From contig NZ_NSET01000030.1 in the NCBI RefSeq assembly GCF_009192945.1, positions 29,182 through 93,181 on the forward strand: a stretch of 64,000 nucleotides of DNA, written 5' to 3'. The position numbers and the translations under genes are program-made. Source of the stretch: Xanthomonas maliensis. GTDB lineage: Bacteria; Pseudomonadota; Gammaproteobacteria; Xanthomonadales; Xanthomonadaceae. Below the pieces are notes generated by a model. That model ran no database searches and was not told where the DNA came from. It worked only from the letters and a program-made list of their open reading frames with translations. This document shows positions 1 through 8,347 of the stretch, piece by piece (position 1 is the first letter of the stretch; every line of letters starts with the position of its first letter).

Positions 1-746
1 CCGCTCCAGCCGAACACGCCCGGGGCGGTGTTCTCGGGGATGAAGGGCGTCCAGTTGGCCGGATCGATATGACTGGCGCCAAAGCCGACGAACAGGCAGA
101 TCACCGCGACCTTGATCGCGACCACAATCGCGTTGACGAAGGCCGATTGGGTGATGCCGACATAGCACAGCCCGCTGACCGCAGCGACGATCAGGACCGC
201 CGGCAGGTTGAGCAAGGCACCGGAGGCAACGAACTCGTGTCCGGTCCAGTTCAGCGGCGCGCTGGCCAGTGCCTCGGGGAACGGCAGTCCCAGGGTACCG
301 GTGATGAAACTGAGCAGATAGGCCGACCAGCCCACCGCCACGCTGGAGCCGGCGAACAGGTATTCGAGCACCAGGCACCAGCCGATCAGCCAGGCCACGC
401 CCTCGCCGAGGGTCGCGTAGGAGTACGAGTAGGCACTGCCGGACACCGGCAGCATCGCGGCGAACTCGGCATAGCACAGACCGGCCAGGGCGCAGGCCAG
501 GCCAGCGAACACGAACGACAGCATCACCGCCGGGCCGGCGTGGTTGGCGGCGGCCTGGCCAGTCATCACGAAGATGCCGGCGCCGATCACCGCACCGACG
601 CCGAGCATCACCAGGTGGCGGGCCGTGAGGGTGCGTTTGAGGGTGGCTTCGCCCTCCAGGCTGCCCTCGACCGGCTCGCCGGCATCGACATGCCCGGCTG
701 GCGCGATCGGCTTGACCCGCAACAGTGATTTCAGCATTCGTGACAT
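1..746 (-). CDS. APC-family amino acid permease (N-terminal part; runs off left edge)
   Basis: Reading the minus strand from the ATG at 744-746 gives an open frame to the window edge, about 248 residues. After a short cytoplasmic leader it shows the first membrane helix of the amino acid-polyamine-organocation family with the motif GVGAVIGAGIFVMTG, then a run of hydrophobic segments (for example LSFVFAGLACALAGLCYAEF and a second near AIKVAVICLFVGFG). GAGIF is the substrate-binding unwound region of TM1 in this family, so this is an inner-membrane amino acid transporter, probably a cationic amino acid or YhdG-like member; the substrate cannot be told. An in-frame ATG at 735-737 is an alternative start. 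It is divergent from the NUDIX gene, and 747-907 would hold both promoters. The C-terminal half lies outside the window. Confidence 0.9.
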   Translation of the reverse strand, partial: MSRMLKSLLRVKPIAPAGHVDAGEPVEGSLEGEATLKRTLTARHLVMLGVGAVIGAGIFVMTGQAAANHAGPAVMLSFVFAGLACALAGLCYAEFAAMLPVSGSAYSYSYATLGEGVAWLIGWCLVLEYLFAGSSVAVGWSAYLLSFITGTLGLPFPEALASAPLNWTGHEFVASGALLNLPAVLIVAAVSGLCYVGITQSAFVNAIVVAIKVAVICLFVGFGASHIDPANWTPFIPENTAPGVFGWS

Positions 747-907
747 CCCTAATGGCAGTGCGGGGCGCAGGCGCCCGGAAAGGGTGGTCGCCACGCCCGG
801 AAGGCAGGCAAGCGACGTACCTTGCCAAAGCTACACGCCCACGACAAGCGCGTACGCAGCATGAACAGGGATAATGGCCGCCGACACCGTACCGCCCGAG
901 AGTGCCG

Positions 908-1456
908 ATGACCGATGCAAGCCTGCGCCAGCAACTGGCCGACTACCGCGAGCGCTGGCCCGAGGAGGCCGACGTCGCCGATGCCTTCGCGCAGTTGCTG
1001 GACGATGCCGCCGACCCCTTTGTGCGCGCGCGCCTGCAAGGTCACTTCACCGGTTCGGCCTGGGTGGTGAGCGGCGACGGCCAGCGCACCTTGCTCACCC
1101 ACCACCGCAAGCTGCAGCGCTGGCTGCAACTCGGCGGCCATGCCGATGGCGATCGCGACCTGGCGCGGGTCGCGCTGCGTGAGGCGGAGGAAGAATCCGG
1201 CCTGGCCGAGCTGCGTCTGGCCGATGGTGTGGTGTTCGATCTGGACCGCCACTGGATTCCCGCGCGCGGCGACGTGCCCGGGCACTGGCATTACGATGCC
1301 CGCTATGTCGTGCTGGCCGGCAGCGACGAGCGCTACCAGGTCAGCGAGGAATCGCTGGCGCTGGCCTGGCGTCCGATCGCCGAGCTGCTGGCCGAACCGG
1401 ATCTGGACCCCTCGCTGCGGCGGATGGCGCAGAAGTGGTTGGAGCGCCGGGATTAG
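908..1456 (+). CDS. NUDIX hydrolase
   Basis: A 182-residue protein with a NUDIX box centred on REAEEESGL, the metal-binding REuxEExGu core, preceded by LQLGGHADGD. The conserved glutamate seven residues before this core is arginine here, a substitution seen in the GGHADGD subgroup. The family hydrolyses nucleoside diphosphates linked to another moiety, in the cytoplasm; the substrate is unknown. I place the start at ATG 908 because a purine-rich GAGAG sits just upstream; a GTG at 902 in the same frame adds two residues. It stands alone, divergent from the permease and convergent with serA. Confidence 0.85.
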   Translation: MTDASLRQQLADYRERWPEEADVADAFAQLLDDAADPFVRARLQGHFTGSAWVVSGDGQRTLLTHHRKLQRWLQLGGHADGDRDLARVALREAEEESGLAELRLADGVVFDLDRHWIPARGDVPGHWHYDARYVVLAGSDERYQVSEESLALAWRPIAELLAEPDLDPSLRRMAQKWLERRD

Positions 1457-1539
1457 CGATGCGGCAGCGCGCGTCCACCGCATGCAAGCGATGCGGCCGC
1501 GCGTCGCGTCGACGAAGCGCGCCTGGCAACTGATCCGAA

Positions 1540-2781
1540 TCAGTACAGCACGCGCGTCCGCAGCGTGCCGGTGATCTGCCCCAGCTCGTCCTTCAGCACT
1601 GCGGCGACTTCTTCGCTGGCGCTGACATCGATGACCACATAACCGACCTTCGGATCGGTGCGCAGGAACTGGCCGTCGATGTTGACGTTGTGACGCGAGA
1701 ACAGTTCGTTGATCTGCGACAGCACGCCCGGCACATTGCGATGGATGTGCAGCAGGCGCAGGCTCTCGGCGTGCTCGGGCAGGGTGACTTCGGGGAAATT
1801 GACCGACGACAGCGTGCTGCCGTTGTCGCTATAGCGCACCAGCTTGGCGGCGACCTCGATGCCGATGTTGTCCTGCGCCTCCAGCGTGCTGCCGCCGACG
1901 TGCGGGGTCAGGATCACATTGTCGTGGGCGGTGAGCGGCGAGGTGAACGCATCGCCATTGCCCTTGGGCTCGACCGGGAACACATCCACCGCCGCGCCGC
2001 CGATCTGGCCGCTGCGCAACGCCGCGTCGAGCGCATCGATGTCGATCACGGTGCCGCGCGAGGCATTGATCAGATGGGCGCCGGGCTTCATCCGAGCCAA
2101 TTCCACCGCGCCGATCATGTCCTTGGTCGATGGCGTCTCCGGCACGTGCAGGGTCACCACGTCGGCGCGCGCCAGCAGCTCGTCCAGATCGATCGCCGCG
2201 CGGGCATTGCCCAGCGATAGCTTGGTCTCGACGTCGTGGAAGATCACCTGCATGCCCAGCGCCTCGGCCAGCACGCCCACCTGGGTGCCGATATGCCCAT
2301 AGCCGACGATGCCCAATACCTTGCCGCGCGTCTCGTGGCTGCCGGCGGCCGATTTCGACCAACCGCCGCGGTGGCATTCGGCGTTTTTCTGCGGGATGCC
2401 GCGCAACAGCAGGATGGCCTCGGCGATCACCAGCTCGGCCACGCTGCGCGTATTGGAGTAGGGCGCATTGAAGACCGGAATGCCGGCCAGCTCGGCGGCA
2501 TCCAGGTCGACCTGGTTGGTGCCGATGCAGAAGCAGCCCACGGCGATCAGCCGTTTGGCATGCGCCAGCACGTCAGCGCTGAGCTGGGTACGCGAGCGGA
2601 TGCCGACGATGTGCGCTTCGGCAATGCGGGCCTTCAGTTCGTTCTCGGGCAAGGCCTTGCCATGGCTCTCGATCTGCGAGTAACCGGCGGCGCGGAAGAC
2701 ATCGATGGCGGTCTGGCTGATGCCCTCCAGCAGCAGTACGCGAATGTCCTGCTTGGGAAACGACGTTCTCTTCGGCGACAT
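1540..2781 (-). CDS. serA: D-3-phosphoglycerate dehydrogenase
   Basis: A 413-residue enzyme that oxidises 3-phosphoglycerate to 3-phosphohydroxypyruvate, the first step of serine synthesis. The N-terminal catalytic lobe starts with IRVLLLEGI, the Rossmann segment contains GIVGYGHIGTQ (GxGxxG), and the catalytic Arg and His lie in NASRGTVID and HVGGST. A C-terminal ACT domain (LRLLHIHRNVPGVLSQ onward) is the usual site of serine feedback inhibition. Length and layout match the E. coli SerA type. The frame stays open upstream to 2979, but the start at 2781 (MSPKRTSFPKQ) is where family similarity begins. It is divergent from the FAD-dependent dehydrogenase at 2978; that pairing is discussed in the findings. 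Confidence 0.96.
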   Translation of the reverse strand: MSPKRTSFPKQDIRVLLLEGISQTAIDVFRAAGYSQIESHGKALPENELKARIAEAHIVGIRSRTQLSADVLAHAKRLIAVGCFCIGTNQVDLDAAELAGIPVFNAPYSNTRSVAELVIAEAILLLRGIPQKNAECHRGGWSKSAAGSHETRGKVLGIVGYGHIGTQVGVLAEALGMQVIFHDVETKLSLGNARAAIDLDELLARADVVTLHVPETPSTKDMIGAVELARMKPGAHLINASRGTVIDIDALDAALRSGQIGGAAVDVFPVEPKGNGDAFTSPLTAHDNVILTPHVGGSTLEAQDNIGIEVAAKLVRYSDNGSTLSSVNFPEVTLPEHAESLRLLHIHRNVPGVLSQINELFSRHNVNIDGQFLRTDPKVGYVVIDVSASEEVAAVLKDELGQITGTLRTRVLY

Positions 2782-2977
2782 GAGGGGTGCAATGCAGCAA
2801 TCGGGTCGGCCACTATGCCAGAGCGCATGCGCGCTGTGACAGCTCTGGAGGCCCGCAAGCCCTTGCGGCGCAACGGTTTCAGCTGAATCCAACCGCGTCG
2901 CGCGCGCGCGCGGAGCTGCTGGACGGGGCTGGCGAGCGCTGGCACGCTGTGCGGTTCCCGCCCTGTCGTCGTCTGCC

Positions 2978-4396
2978 ATGACCGATCCTCGCCTCGTTTC
3001 GCTGCAGCAGGTCGTGCCAAACCTGCGCTTGAAAACCGATCCCGCCGACCTGGAGCACTACGGACGCGACTGGACGCGTCGCTGGACGCCGGCGCCGCTG
3101 GTCATTGCGTTGCCTGGCACGGTGGACGAGGTGCAGGCGGTGATGCGCTGGGCGGCTGCCGAAGCCGTGGCAGTGGTGCCATCGGGCGGACGCACCGGCC
3201 TGTCCGGTGGCGCAGTGGCCGCCAATGGCGAGTTGGTGCTGAGCCTGGAGCGCATGAACAAGCCGTTGGCCTTCGACCCGGTCGACCGCACCTTGACCGT
3301 GCAGGCGGGCATGCCACTGGAGGCCGTGCACAATGCCGCGCGCGAACACGGGCTGCTGTATCCGGTGGACTTCGCTGCACGCGGTTCCTGTTCGATCGGC
3401 GGCAATATCGCCACCAATGCCGGTGGCATCCGGGTGATCCGCTATGGCAATACCCGCGAGTGGATCGCCGGCCTGAAGGTGGTGAGCGGTACCGGCGAGC
3501 TGCTGGAGCTCAACAACGCGCTGGTGAAGAATTCCAGCGGCTACGACCTGCGTCATCTGATGATCGGCTCGGAAGGCACGCTTGGCATCGTGGTGGAAGC
3601 GACGCTGCGGCTGACCGATCCGCCGCCGCCGAGCAACGTGATGCTGCTGGCGCTGCCATCGTTCGAGGTGCTGATGCAGGTCTTCGCTGCGTTCCGCGCG
3701 CAGCTGCGGCTGGAAGCCTTCGAATTCTTTACCGATCGCGCGCTGGAACATGTGTTGGCGCATGGCGCGCAGGCCCCGTTCGCCGAGGTGCACCCGTACT
3801 ACGTGGTGACCGAATTCGCCGCTGGCGATCCGCAGCAGGAGGCCGCCGCGATGGCGGCGTTCGAGGCTTGCATGGAGCAGGGCTGGGTCAGCGACGGGGT
3901 GATCAGCCAGAGCGATGCGCAGGCGGCGCAGCTGTGGCGCCTGCGCGAAGGCATCACCGAAGCCTTGGCGCGCTATACCCCGTACAAGAACGATGTCTCG
4001 GTGCGGATCTCGGCGATGCCGGCGTTCCTGACCGAGACCCAGGCCTTGCTGGGCCAGGCGTATCCGCAGTTCGACGTGGTCTGGTTCGGCCATATCGGCG
4101 ACGGCAACCTGCATATCAATGTGCTCAAGCCCGAGGACACCAGCCAGGCCGATTTCATCCTGGCCTGCGAGCAGGTGACCAAATTGCTGGCACAGACGCT
4201 GCAGCGCTTCGGCGGCAGCATCTCGGCCGAGCACGGCATCGGCCTGGTCAAGAAAGCGTATCTGTCGAGCACCCGCTCGGCCGCCGAGATCGCGCTGATG
4301 CGCGGGATCAAACAGGTGCTCGACCCGCATCTGTTGCTGAATCCCGGCAAGCTGTTGACGATGGACCAGGTGACCGCCGGCCCGACGGCCGGGTAG
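2978..4396 (+). CDS. FAD-linked oxidase, probable D-2-hydroxyglutarate dehydrogenase
   Basis: A 472-residue flavoprotein of the vanillyl-alcohol-oxidase/GlcD fold. The N-terminal FAD_binding_4 domain (about residues 35-175) contains PSGGRTGLSGGA and the pyrophosphate-binding GNIATNAGG. The C-terminal FAD-oxidase cap carries the metal and substrate histidines in HIGDGNLH and the terminal SAEHGIG motif. These motifs fit the D-lactate / glycolate / D-2-hydroxyglutarate dehydrogenase group. The divergent serA neighbour favours D-2-hydroxyglutarate: SerA reduces 2-oxoglutarate to D-2-hydroxyglutarate while making phosphohydroxypyruvate, and this enzyme would reoxidise it, passing electrons on. The family call is certain and the substrate is inferred from context. 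Confidence 0.88.
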   Translation: MTDPRLVSLQQVVPNLRLKTDPADLEHYGRDWTRRWTPAPLVIALPGTVDEVQAVMRWAAAEAVAVVPSGGRTGLSGGAVAANGELVLSLERMNKPLAFDPVDRTLTVQAGMPLEAVHNAAREHGLLYPVDFAARGSCSIGGNIATNAGGIRVIRYGNTREWIAGLKVVSGTGELLELNNALVKNSSGYDLRHLMIGSEGTLGIVVEATLRLTDPPPPSNVMLLALPSFEVLMQVFAAFRAQLRLEAFEFFTDRALEHVLAHGAQAPFAEVHPYYVVTEFAAGDPQQEAAAMAAFEACMEQGWVSDGVISQSDAQAAQLWRLREGITEALARYTPYKNDVSVRISAMPAFLTETQALLGQAYPQFDVVWFGHIGDGNLHINVLKPEDTSQADFILACEQVTKLLAQTLQRFGGSISAEHGIGLVKKAYLSSTRSAAEIALMRGIKQVLDPHLLLNPGKLLTMDQVTAGPTAG

Positions 4397-4417
4397 GCTG
4401 CGGTCATCCTCACACCG

Positions 4418-4720
4418 ATGCGACATCCGATGCTGCGCACCCTCTTGTTCTGTGCCCTGACCGTCCTGCCGCTGGCAGCCTTCGCTTCCAGCTCGGCTGG
4501 CACCTCGGCCGGTGCCTCGTCGGCCGGATCGTCGGCCAGCAGTTCCGGCCATGACAAGGTGGTGGCCGCTGCGCGTGACGATGCCGCCGGTTTCGTCGCC
4601 AGCGCTGGCGCGATCCGCGGCGCGCGGCTGGAGGCGGCCTTCGTGCAGTTGCGCAGCCGCAGCGAGGCCGCCCGTCTGGCCAGCGACCTGGAGCTGGCCC
4701 AGGCCATCCTGGCGCAGTGA
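4418..4720 (+). CDS. DUF2388 small secreted protein
   Basis: A 100-residue protein with a cleavable signal peptide (LLFCALTVLPLAAFA) followed by a low-complexity Ser/Ala/Gly linker and a short conserved region HDKVVAAARDDAAGFVAS leading into IRGARLEAAF. This matches the DUF2388 family, common in Pseudomonas and xanthomonads, with no known function; it should act in the periplasm. The stop codon overlaps the GTG start of the next gene (GTGA at 4717-4720), so the two are translationally coupled and probably work together. It starts 21 bases after the FAD-oxidase gene. An ATG four codons further in, at 4430, is an alternative start. Confidence 0.8.
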   Translation: MRHPMLRTLLFCALTVLPLAAFASSSAGTSAGASSAGSSASSSGHDKVVAAARDDAAGFVASAGAIRGARLEAAFVQLRSRSEAARLASDLELAQAILAQ

Positions 4721-6597
4721 TCGCCCGCCGGGGCCGGGCGTGCTGGCTGCTCGCAGTCCTCGCTCCGGCGCTGCTGATGGCGCAGGCAGCAGCGGCAGCG
4801 CCGGCGCCAGTGCAGTTCGTCCAGCTCGATCCGCATGGGCTGACCACCGACGAGCGTGAGGCCAGCGCCGAGCTGACAGCCCAGGCTTGGCAGCGGTTGC
4901 CGGTGCAATGGCAGGCCCGTCTGCCGCTGCCGGTGCAGCTGCAATGGCGGGATGACTTGCCGTCGCAGGTGCACGGGCATGCACGCGGGCGGCGGATCGC
5001 CCTGGACCGCCGGCTATTGACCGCCTGGCAAGCGCAGACCGCTGCGCAACGCGGCGATGTCACCGTAGCGGCCACCCGCGCCGCGCTGGCCGCCTTGATC
5101 CACGAACTGGCGCATGTGCTCGATGACGGACCGCAGGGAGGACTGTCGCAGGATCGCCAGTTGCGCGCGTTGGCGGGCTGGTCGTCGCGCCGCTGGCCGT
5201 TAGGGCGCGTACGCAATCACTTCAGCGATCGCAGTCCGGACGGCTACGAGTTGTACAGCCCGGCCGAATTCGTCGCGGTCAATCTCGAGCATGCCGTGCT
5301 GGACCCGGATTACGCCTGCCGCCGGCCAGCGCTGGCCGCCTGGTTCGGCGCGCAATTGGGAACCGTTGCCAGCACCTCGGCCTGCGCCGGCACGCTGCCT
5401 TACCTGCAGGCCGAGGACGATGCCGGCGCAATGTCGCTGCTGGCGCTGGATCCAGCGCGTGTCTATGCGGTCGACTACCTTCTGGCCGAAGGCAATGCGC
5501 AGCCGATGAGCCGCTGGGGCCACAGCATGCTGCGCTTGGTGATCTGCGCGCCGGGTCGCGCGCCGGGCCCAGATTGCCGCATGGACCTGCAATACCACCG
5601 CGTGCTGTCGTTCCGCGCCTTCGTCGGCGACGTGCAGATCTCCAGTTGGCGCGGCCTGACTGGCTCGTATCCGTCGCGGCTATTCGTGCTGCCATTGAGC
5701 CAGGTGATCGACGAATACACCAAGGTGGAGCTGCGCGCGGTGTCCTCGGTACCGCTGCGGCTGTCCCCGGAGGAGATGGCGGCATTGCTGGCGCGCGCGG
5801 CGCAGGTGCACTGGAGCTACGATGGGCGTTACTACTTCATCAGCAACAACTGCGCGGTAGAGACCGACCGGCTGCTGCGCGACAGCGTGCCGCGGCTGGC
5901 GGCACTCACCACGCCGGCGATAACACCGCGCGGAGTGCGCGCCCGGCTACAACATGCTGGCATCGCCGACCTGCATGTGCTGGACGATCGCGATGCAGCG
6001 ATTCGTCAAGGCTATTACTTCGAATCGGCGGGCGCGCATTACCAGCGCCTATTCGCGGTGTTGCAGGCGGGCATGCCGCTGCCGCCGACCACGCTGACGC
6101 AGTGGCTGCAGGCAACGCCGGCCTGGCGCGCGCAGTGGATCGAACGCGGGGGGCTGCGCGAAACCGCCGCTGCGCTGTTGCTGGAACAGGCCGCATTGCG
6201 GCAGCAGGAATTGCTGGAACGCGATGCGTTCAAACGTTTGTTGCGCCCCGGCGGTGCCGAGCGTGTCGCTGTCGAACAGCGCCTGCAGGTCTTGTTCGCC
6301 CAGCAGGCACAGCTGAGTCATCCGGCGGCACTGCTTGGCGCTGCGGGCTATGGCTTGCCACAGGCAGACGAATTGCAGGCGTTGCAGGCGCAGTTGGCGC
6401 AGGACAGCCGGGCGCTGGTCGATGGCTGGCAGCAATTGCAATCGCTGGGACGACAACGCCTGCATGCCGATCTGCGCCGCACGCTCACCCAGGGTCAGGA
6501 CAACGTGACACGCCTGCAGGCACGGCTGCGGCGGCTGGCGCAATCGCCAGCAATGCCGGCGATCGCGCCGGCACAGACTGTAGAGCCGTCCAGCTGA
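4717..6597 (+). CDS. DUF4105 envelope protein with an N-terminal HExxH motif
   Basis: A 626-residue exported protein starting at a GTG that overlaps the upstream DUF2388 stop. An N-terminal hydrophobic signal (LLAVLAPALLMAQAAAAAP) is followed by a first domain with ALIHELAHVLDDG, an HExxH zincin-like signature at about residues 129-133. A DUF4105-type central domain with RWGHSMLRLV, VGDVQISSWRG and YYFISNNCAVETDRLL follows; the NNC segment is a conserved hallmark. The C-terminal 150 residues are Gln/Leu-rich and probably coiled coil. No enzymatic activity has been assigned to DUF4105. The HExxH makes a metal-dependent peptidase-like or peptidoglycan-related role possible, but the third metal ligand is not identified here. 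Confidence 0.82.
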   Translation: MIARRGRACWLLAVLAPALLMAQAAAAAPAPVQFVQLDPHGLTTDEREASAELTAQAWQRLPVQWQARLPLPVQLQWRDDLPSQVHGHARGRRIALDRRLLTAWQAQTAAQRGDVTVAATRAALAALIHELAHVLDDGPQGGLSQDRQLRALAGWSSRRWPLGRVRNHFSDRSPDGYELYSPAEFVAVNLEHAVLDPDYACRRPALAAWFGAQLGTVASTSACAGTLPYLQAEDDAGAMSLLALDPARVYAVDYLLAEGNAQPMSRWGHSMLRLVICAPGRAPGPDCRMDLQYHRVLSFRAFVGDVQISSWRGLTGSYPSRLFVLPLSQVIDEYTKVELRAVSSVPLRLSPEEMAALLARAAQVHWSYDGRYYFISNNCAVETDRLLRDSVPRLAALTTPAITPRGVRARLQHAGIADLHVLDDRDAAIRQGYYFESAGAHYQRLFAVLQAGMPLPPTTLTQWLQATPAWRAQWIERGGLRETAAALLLEQAALRQQELLERDAFKRLLRPGGAERVAVEQRLQVLFAQQAQLSHPAALLGAAGYGLPQADELQALQAQLAQDSRALVDGWQQLQSLGRQRLHADLRRTLTQGQDNVTRLQARLRRLAQSPAMPAIAPAQTVEPSS

Positions 6598-6635
6598 GCA
6601 GCTGCGCATTGCGATACAAACGGAATGGTTTGAAC

Positions 6636-6694
6636 GGTGCGCGCGCCGCTGCCGATTGGCCAGCGGCGCGCGCGCCGAGGCCGTTGCCGGCCTC
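6636..6694. terminator. Two tandem hairpins after the DUF4105 gene
   Basis: Bases 6636-6651 and 6661-6676 form a 16-bp stem, perfect but for one G-T wobble, around a 9-base loop. Directly after it, 6677-6694 folds as a 7-bp stem (GAGGCCG/CGGCCTC). They lie 40 bases past the DUF4105 stop and before the palindromic element. There is no T-run, so this would be a structure-based block or an RNA 3' end rather than a classic intrinsic terminator. Confidence 0.5.
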
Positions 6695-6702
6695 GCGAGC
6701 CT

Positions 6703-6850
6703 TTAGAGCGGCTAACAAAACGTAGCGAGCAGCCGTCAGGTGGGCGCGGACGGCGCGCAGGAACCGCAGTGTACGGGTGGTACATGAGGATTCCGAGCAC
6801 CGGCCGCGCCCGCCTGGCGGCTGCGCAGTAGTTTTGGTGGCTGCTCTTAG
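6703..6850. repeat. MITE-like imperfect palindromic element (about 145 bp)
   Basis: The two ends are inverted repeats: AGAGCGGCTAACAAAAC at 6705 matches the reverse complement of the right end, AGAGCAGCCACCAAAAC, ending at 6847. Similarity continues inward (AGCCGTCAGGTGGGCGCGG versus AGCCGCCAGGCGGGCGCGG), and a second inner pair is GGAACCGCAGTGTAC versus GGAATCCTCATGTAC. Nearly the whole element is therefore self-complementary and encodes nothing. It sits between two convergent genes. Its right terminus contains the stop codon of efpL (6847-6849). No second copy was noticed in this window. Confidence 0.7.
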
Positions 6851-7413
6851 TCGGCGCGGCCGGCGAACTCGCCGGTGGTGGTGTTGACCAGCACGCGTTC
6901 GCCGTTGGTGATGTACTCGGGCACCATGATTTCCAGGCCGGTATTGAGCTTGGCTGGTTTGGGCCGCTTGGTGGCGGTGCCGCCCTTCAATTCCGGCGGG
7001 GTCTCGATCACTTCCAGCGTCACCGTCTGCGGTAGTTGTACCGCCACCGGCTGGTCATCGATCACCTGCACATAGATGCCGGTCAAGCCGTCGGTGATGT
7101 AACCGGCGTCGGTGCCGATCACCTCCGCATCCAGGGTGTACGGGGTGTAGTCCTCGTCGTCCATGAACACGAAGGCCTCGCCGTCCTTGTACGAATAGGT
7201 CGATTGGCGGCGCAGCAGCTCCACCTCGCTCAGGTTGTCGTCGGCATCGAAGCTGGCATCCAGCTTGGCGCCGCCCGGCACGCTGTACATGATGAAGCGA
7301 AAGCGCACATTGCCGCCGCGGCCCTGCGGCGAGCTGCGCTCGATGTCGCGGATCTGGTAGATGCCGCCGTTGTATTCGACGACGTTGCCTTTCTTGATGT
7401 CGTTGGCTTTCAT
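6847..7413 (-). CDS. efpL: Elongation factor P-like protein EfpL (YeiP)
   Basis: A 188-residue three-domain EF-P homologue: an N-terminal KOW-like domain ([17 protein letters not shown]), a central OB domain, and a C-terminal OB domain ending [10 protein letters not shown]. The loop that reaches the peptidyl-transferase centre reads SSPQGRGGN, with Arg at position 32 instead of the lysine that true EF-P modifies; this extended loop with arginine is diagnostic of the EfpL (YeiP) subfamily. EfpL relieves ribosome stalling at proline-containing motifs alongside EF-P. The gene stands alone and ends exactly at the palindromic element, which supplies its TAA. Confidence 0.93.
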   Translation of the reverse strand: MKANDIKKGNVVEYNGGIYQIRDIERSSPQGRGGNVRFRFIMYSVPGGAKLDASFDADDNLSEVELLRRQSTYSYKDGEAFVFMDDEDYTPYTLDAEVIGTDAGYITDGLTGIYVQVIDDQPVAVQLPQTVTLEVIETPPELKGGTATKRPKPAKLNTGLEIMVPEYITNGERVLVNTTTGEFAGRAD

Positions 7414-7473
7414 GGAAGTCAGTCAGTGATTGGGGAATGGGGATGCGGGAGGGGCGGCGGTGGCCATTCCCGG

Positions 7474-8244
7474 CTATTTGGCAGTCAAGCGCACGCCGCC
7501 ATCCAGGCGGATCACTTCGCCGTTGAGATAGCGGTTGCGCACCAGGAAGGCCACGGTCTCGGCATATTCCTCGGGCTGGCCCAGGCGCGATGGGAACGGG
7601 ATCGACGCGGCCAGCGATTGCTGCACGGCCTCTGGCATGCCGTCGACCATCGGCGTCCAGAACACGCCGGGCGCGATGGTCATCACGCGGATGCCGAAGC
7701 GCGCCAGTTCGCGCGCCATCGGCAAGGTCATGCCGACTACGCCGCCCTTGCTGGCGGCATACGCGGCCTGGCCGATCTGGCCCTCGTAGGCGGCCACCGA
7801 GGCGGTGTTGACGATCAGCCCGCGCTCGCCGTCCTCGCCAGCGGCGTTGTGCTGCATGACGTCGGCCGCCGCCTTGGCGACATTGAAGCTGCCGACCAGA
7901 TTGATCAGCACGGTGTTGCGGAAGGTCGCCAGCGGCATCGGCGCTTCCTTGCCGAGCACCCGGCCGGCGCCGAGGATGCCGGCGCAGTTGACCACCAGGT
8001 TCAAGCCGCCCAGCGCCTGTGCCGCCTGCGCCATCTGTGCGGCGACCTGCGCCTCGTCGGTGACATCGGTGGCGAAGTAGTGCGCGTTGCCGGCACCGAG
8101 CTGAGCCAGTGCGGCCTGCGCCTTGTCGGCATTGACGTCGAACAAGGCGACCTTGCCGCCGTCGGCGACGATGCGCGTGGCCACGGCCAGACCCAGACCC
8201 GACACGCCGCCGGTGACGATGGCGAGGACAGAAGAAGACTGCAT
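7474..8244 (-). CDS. Short-chain dehydrogenase, probable 3-hydroxyacyl-CoA dehydrogenase
   Basis: A 256-residue classical SDR: TGGVSGLG cofactor loop (residues 11-18), NCAGI (86-90), catalytic Ser149, and Tyr162/Lys166 in YAASK, ending with the C-terminal LDGGVRL. Sequence style (a GEDGERGLIVNTASVAAYEG stretch and the ARFGIRVMTIAPG segment) is that of the HSD17B10 / 3-hydroxy-2-methylacyl-CoA dehydrogenase group, which acts in branched-chain amino acid breakdown. The downstream position after HMG-CoA lyase and methylglutaconyl-CoA hydratase on the same strand supports this. The frame runs open far upstream to 9069, but the SDR similarity begins at MQSSSVLAIVTGG, so 8244 is the start. Confidence 0.88.
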   Translation of the reverse strand: MQSSSVLAIVTGGVSGLGLAVATRIVADGGKVALFDVNADKAQAALAQLGAGNAHYFATDVTDEAQVAAQMAQAAQALGGLNLVVNCAGILGAGRVLGKEAPMPLATFRNTVLINLVGSFNVAKAAADVMQHNAAGEDGERGLIVNTASVAAYEGQIGQAAYAASKGGVVGMTLPMARELARFGIRVMTIAPGVFWTPMVDGMPEAVQQSLAASIPFPSRLGQPEEYAETVAFLVRNRYLNGEVIRLDGGVRLTAK

Positions 8245-8268
8245 GGAAGAACTCCCTGAGACAGTGGT

Positions 8269-8289
8269 GCCGGCCAGCGATTGGCCGGC
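8269..8289 (-). terminator. Hairpin between HMG-CoA lyase and the SDR gene
   Basis: GCCGGCCA and TGGCCGGC pair perfectly (8 bp) around a 5-base loop, 59 bases past the HMG-CoA lyase stop and 25 bases before the SDR start on the minus strand. There is no T-run, so it may only attenuate or stabilise the 3' end of the upstream message. Confidence 0.35.
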
Positions 8290-8347
8290 GATTCTAGCCG
8301 AAGCGTGCGGCCGCGCGCGGCGCCAGCGCTGGCCTGTTGCGACCGGA

